DNA from: Phoronis australis
Taxonomy: Eukaryota; Phoronida; Phoronidae
Direction: 5' to 3'
DNA: 64,000 nucleotides
Assembly (NCBI GenBank): GCA_002633005.1
Contig: NMRA01000241.1
Coordinates: 56,006-120,005, forward strand
Shown: piece after piece, positions 61,423 to 64,000 of the stretch
Numbering within the stretch: position 1 is the stretch's first letter
Layout: every line of letters starts with the position of its first letter
The notes under the pieces: generated by a model
What the model was told of the DNA's origin: nothing
What the model saw: the letters and a program-made list of their open reading frames with translations, nothing else
Databases searched by the model: none
Made by a program: the position numbers and the translations under genes

Positions 61423-62441
61423 TTGTTACCTTTGGGCAATGAACAGTGGGTTTAAAGCATCACCTTGCCATATTCAGGCAGAGATTAATATCCTGTTTTT
61501 ATTGAAGGAGACATGAAATGTTTGTTTTGGCTCATGCACATTCTGTTATTATGTACTTTTGTGCAAACAGTTGTGAAGACATTTCCGTGACTGAAGTGAT
61601 CATTTTGATATACACCCGTATCTGACTTCCTTAAAATTTTGTTTTTCTGTGCCCAAGTACGGCTTAATACCCACCCCTTAATTTTTTAATTTCCCTGTTT
61701 AAGTGAAGTGTTCATTTAAGTTGCTGGACCTGAGTTTGGCGTATAAGACGGTTTAAGTTCAAGTTAAATTTTGCATTTTATATATCAGTATGAATCATGA
61801 TTTTTGATCTGGGTGTAAAAAATGCCTAAAACCATATGTCCTAATGCACTCTTGAAGTATTGTGAATCAAATGCCAATGACCTCATTGTGTTTGTGGACG
61901 AATACAAAACTTTGTGAAAATTTGTGTCTTGGAAAACGAGGAATCACTAACTTTAACTGAGATGAGTGCAGTGTGTGTAACCTGTACTACATTGATAATG
62001 AGCTCTGTGCTCTGTGTTTTTGTTGGGTATAACTTTTTGTTCACTCAGATTGTCATATCATATTTCCATCCTGTGACTTTCAGTCCGTGCTGTATGTGAA
62101 CTATAGGACTCGCTGTCCAACAAAAAGTGACAGATTTAGTTTGTGGAAAGTAAAAATAACTATCCTTTTGCTGTAAGAGCGTGTCAAATGTGTAAAATTC
62201 TCACCTGTTAAACAGCGTGTTTTATCAATTGTTTTTGCCAAGTGTGCAAATGTGACGCTAGGTAACAGTAGCCATGTTTGTTCACAGTGGCACCACCCAT
62301 CAGTCAGATGATATGCTTCTCTGTCATTTAATACATCTGACTTATTACAAACCTGCTCATTATAACTGTTGGTACAAGGGTACATTTCATAACACACATA
62401 TTATTGCTTACGCTATCCTAATCCTCTGTTTTCCATTTTAG
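61423..62441. other. Intron sequence before PKC exon
   Basis: About 61495-61720 holds the dispersed module also seen at 35990-36190 (GGAGACATGAAATG ... TTAATACCCACCCC). Open frames at 61914 and 62101 have no domain. Confidence 0.5.
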
Positions 62442-62473
62442 GGGTTTTGGAAAACAGGGATTCCAGTGCCAAG
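62442..62473 (+). CDS. Conventional protein kinase C, C1A-domain microexon
   Basis: A 32-nt exon sits between CTCTGTTTTCCATTTTAG and GTAAGAAA, both near-perfect splice sites. Its frame (one base, ten codons, one base) reads GFGKQGFQCQ. This is the invariant segment of the first C1 domain in conventional PKCs (alpha/beta type), where WGFGKQGFQCQVC spans a zinc Cys. In vertebrate PRKCA and PRKCB the second exon also covers this segment and, from memory, has the same length and phases. The enzyme is a Ca2+- and diacylglycerol-activated Ser/Thr kinase; C1A binds diacylglycerol. Neither exon 1 (ending ...DFIW) nor exon 3 (VC..VVHKRC) was found, so the flanking introns are long: at least about 1.5 kb downstream, possibly over 60 kb upstream. 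Confidence 0.88.
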
Positions 62474-62785
62474 GTAAGAAACTTGTTTTAGTTAGTTATT
62501 AAGAATCAATTCCATGTGAAAGTCAGGCAACATGGTATAAACTGGTACCATGACATGCCATGCGTTCATCTGTCTTTCAAAGTTGCTATTTTACTTCAGA
62601 AGGCGAAGTTTGACATCGCTGTCATTGTTCACTCAACTGAAACTGGTAAAATTGTAGAATTGCAGTAAACTCAACCAATATATGCTTGGCTTTTGACTTT
62701 CTGTATCAGTACTCACTGACAGAATGATCTTATATTTTTGGACAGTGTTTTAAATAACTTAAATTGTTCACATCTAATAACTTAA

Positions 62786-64000
62786 AGGAGAATGACACCC
62801 GATTTAATTAGTCTTTTTTGCCGTCTTAATCGATCTATATCCACATCGCCTCACATACGGTCGACCTTACCTTGCCAAGAGGTGTCTCGTTAGCCTGTGA
62901 GGAAGGTGAGAAACAACACTAGCAACGTCAGTGGTTCATATGCAGAGTGAATGCCGCTATGTTGCGATGCATCGTTCCCGCTTGTANGCTCGAAATTTTA
63001 TTCTTGATTGACGAGTGGCACATGGCCGCTTAACCCCGATTCTTGTCTTGGGCCTACGTCTTTGCCGAGCACGTTTGGCGCAAGGGCAAGTGAGCAATGC
63101 CGGGCAGTCGAGATAAAAAAGCAAGCCACAGAACCATACGCTGAAAATGTCATTGAGTCACGGAGTGTTGACTATAAACATCCCAAACACAAAAAGCATC
63201 TGAATTAAGGTTTTCAAACTTTTATTACAACCAATTTTAAAACTGCTCTCTGACTATGAACTTGGCAGCTAGTACGAGACTGTAACCATAAATCTGATGT
63301 CTGCTGTGACCTCTGCAACACGTGAAGCCTGCACGCACGCACTTTAGCAAGATGAATTAGTTGCAATCCAAGTAGAGGCTGCGTGGTCACTGGTCGTCTG
63401 CGCTCTACACTACAGGGCTAAATAACAAGACCGCAGGACGGCACTCAGCAATTCTGTAAATTTAATAGTGAATAACTAATCTGAGGGCATGATAACCTTT
63501 GTTAGGATCATCCGCTGTTATGACATTTTTCCCGTCATGTGGCGACGTGACGATAACGCTCTTTGAAAAGGGCTAGGCGTTCCGAGTTGGCCTACGACTA
63601 CGTGTGTGGTGTGGGTACTTAGATCACGAGGTAAGATTAACCGCCCAGGGCGCTTGCCTGTCGTAATAAGCGGCCATGTTCGGTTAACCGCCCACCCTGC
63701 ATTTTTTGAAGTTTCACGTTTAAGCGCCCATATCTGGTTAACCGCCACCCCCGATTTTTTGGGTTTGCCAATTTAACCGCCCAGGGCGTTAACCCGAACG
63801 TTTACGGTACATCAAAGTTTGGTGATTTATTGGTGTTAAACGATGACTTCAAGCGATAAGCTGACACCAGTGAACTGCTGAACAGACTGCGTGTGAAACC
63901 GATGACGTCATTGGATAATTTCAACACCTCGGTCTGCCGTCAGGTGTCAGGTAACACAACCGTACGTGTCGTTATGGAGTAGAACTACTCGATGTAAATT
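62786..64000 (+). mobile_element. Kolobok-like element, second copy, truncated by window end
   Basis: It starts AGGAGAATGACACCC after TTAA (62782-62785) and is inverted relative to 41612-43443. Matching parts are 62786-62986 (terminus and THAP start) and about 63813-64000 (matching 41690-41885). Between these lies unmatched DNA and a TTAACCGCCCAGGGCG module (63630-63810). A single N at 62987 may hide a misjoin. The far end is outside the window. Confidence 0.75.
63630..63810. repeat. TTAACCGCCCAGGGCG module
   Basis: Two-and-a-half imperfect units of about 55-65 bases, each with GGTTAACCGCCCA and TTTAAGCGCCCA phrases and ending GTTTACGGTAC. Related pieces occur at about 31430-31535, 36110-36180 and 61650-61720, and the phrase GCCCAGGGCG recurs at the ends of the 27-kb and 60-kb elements. 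Confidence 0.65.

Overview
The window looks like a piece of a non-vertebrate animal genome. It is AT-rich, intron-bearing and repeat-dense, and the repeats are dominated by DNA transposons (hAT-like, Harbinger-like, Kolobok/THAP-like, unclassified terminal-inverted-repeat elements) with a few decayed LINE fragments. Two short or single-base N gaps and one 16-N gap show it is a draft assembly. The repeat types would suit a marine invertebrate deuterostome such as a hemichordate, echinoderm or cephalochordate. That is inference; no species marker is visible. No bacterial operons, CRISPR arrays or rRNA genes are present.

Three host-gene assignments stand out. (1) About 3.5-12.0 kb, minus strand: a five-exon, phase-consistent gene for a protein with a Major Sperm Protein (MSP/VAP-like) domain and a C-terminal membrane anchor. 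A possible first exon and a CRE-bearing promoter lie near 12.0-12.1 kb. (2) 62442-62473, plus strand: a 32-nt microexon that encodes part of the first C1 domain of a conventional protein kinase C (PRKCA/PRKCB-like). No neighbouring PKC exon was found, so much or all of the window may be a long PKC intron 1. (3) About 44.5-45.3 kb, minus strand: the last two exons of an unidentified protein gene. THAP zinc-finger coding pieces occur at 1.5, 15.3, 20.6-21.4 and 43.1-43.3 kb, plus a relic start near 62.95 kb. Two of these sit in a Kolobok-type (TTAA) transposon family. The 20.6-21.4 kb locus looks like a small two-exon THAP gene broken by an assembly gap.

Layout. 0-3.5 kb: repeats and a THAP exon. 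3.5-12.1 kb: MSP gene, whose introns hold a (TG)n tract, a 168-bp tandem duplication, two LINE 3' fragments and a foldback element. 12.1-20.5 kb: repeats, a foldback, a broken THAP and an inverted-repeat element. 20.5-21.4 kb: THAP gene. 21.9-37.2 kb: intron-like DNA with a 544-bp Harbinger derivative, a large inverted-repeat element, and two hAT-like elements with 5-bp target duplications and iterated subterminal motifs, ending in a 102-112 bp satellite array. 37.7-39.1 kb: a TTAA element. 41.4-44.4 kb: a Kolobok-like element nested in another inverted-repeat element. 44.5-62.4 kb: mostly unique intronic DNA with tandem repeats, a deleted hAT-like copy, a 961-bp element and a second copy of the 27-kb element. 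62.4 kb: PKC exon. 62.8 kb to the end: second, inverted and truncated Kolobok-like copy.
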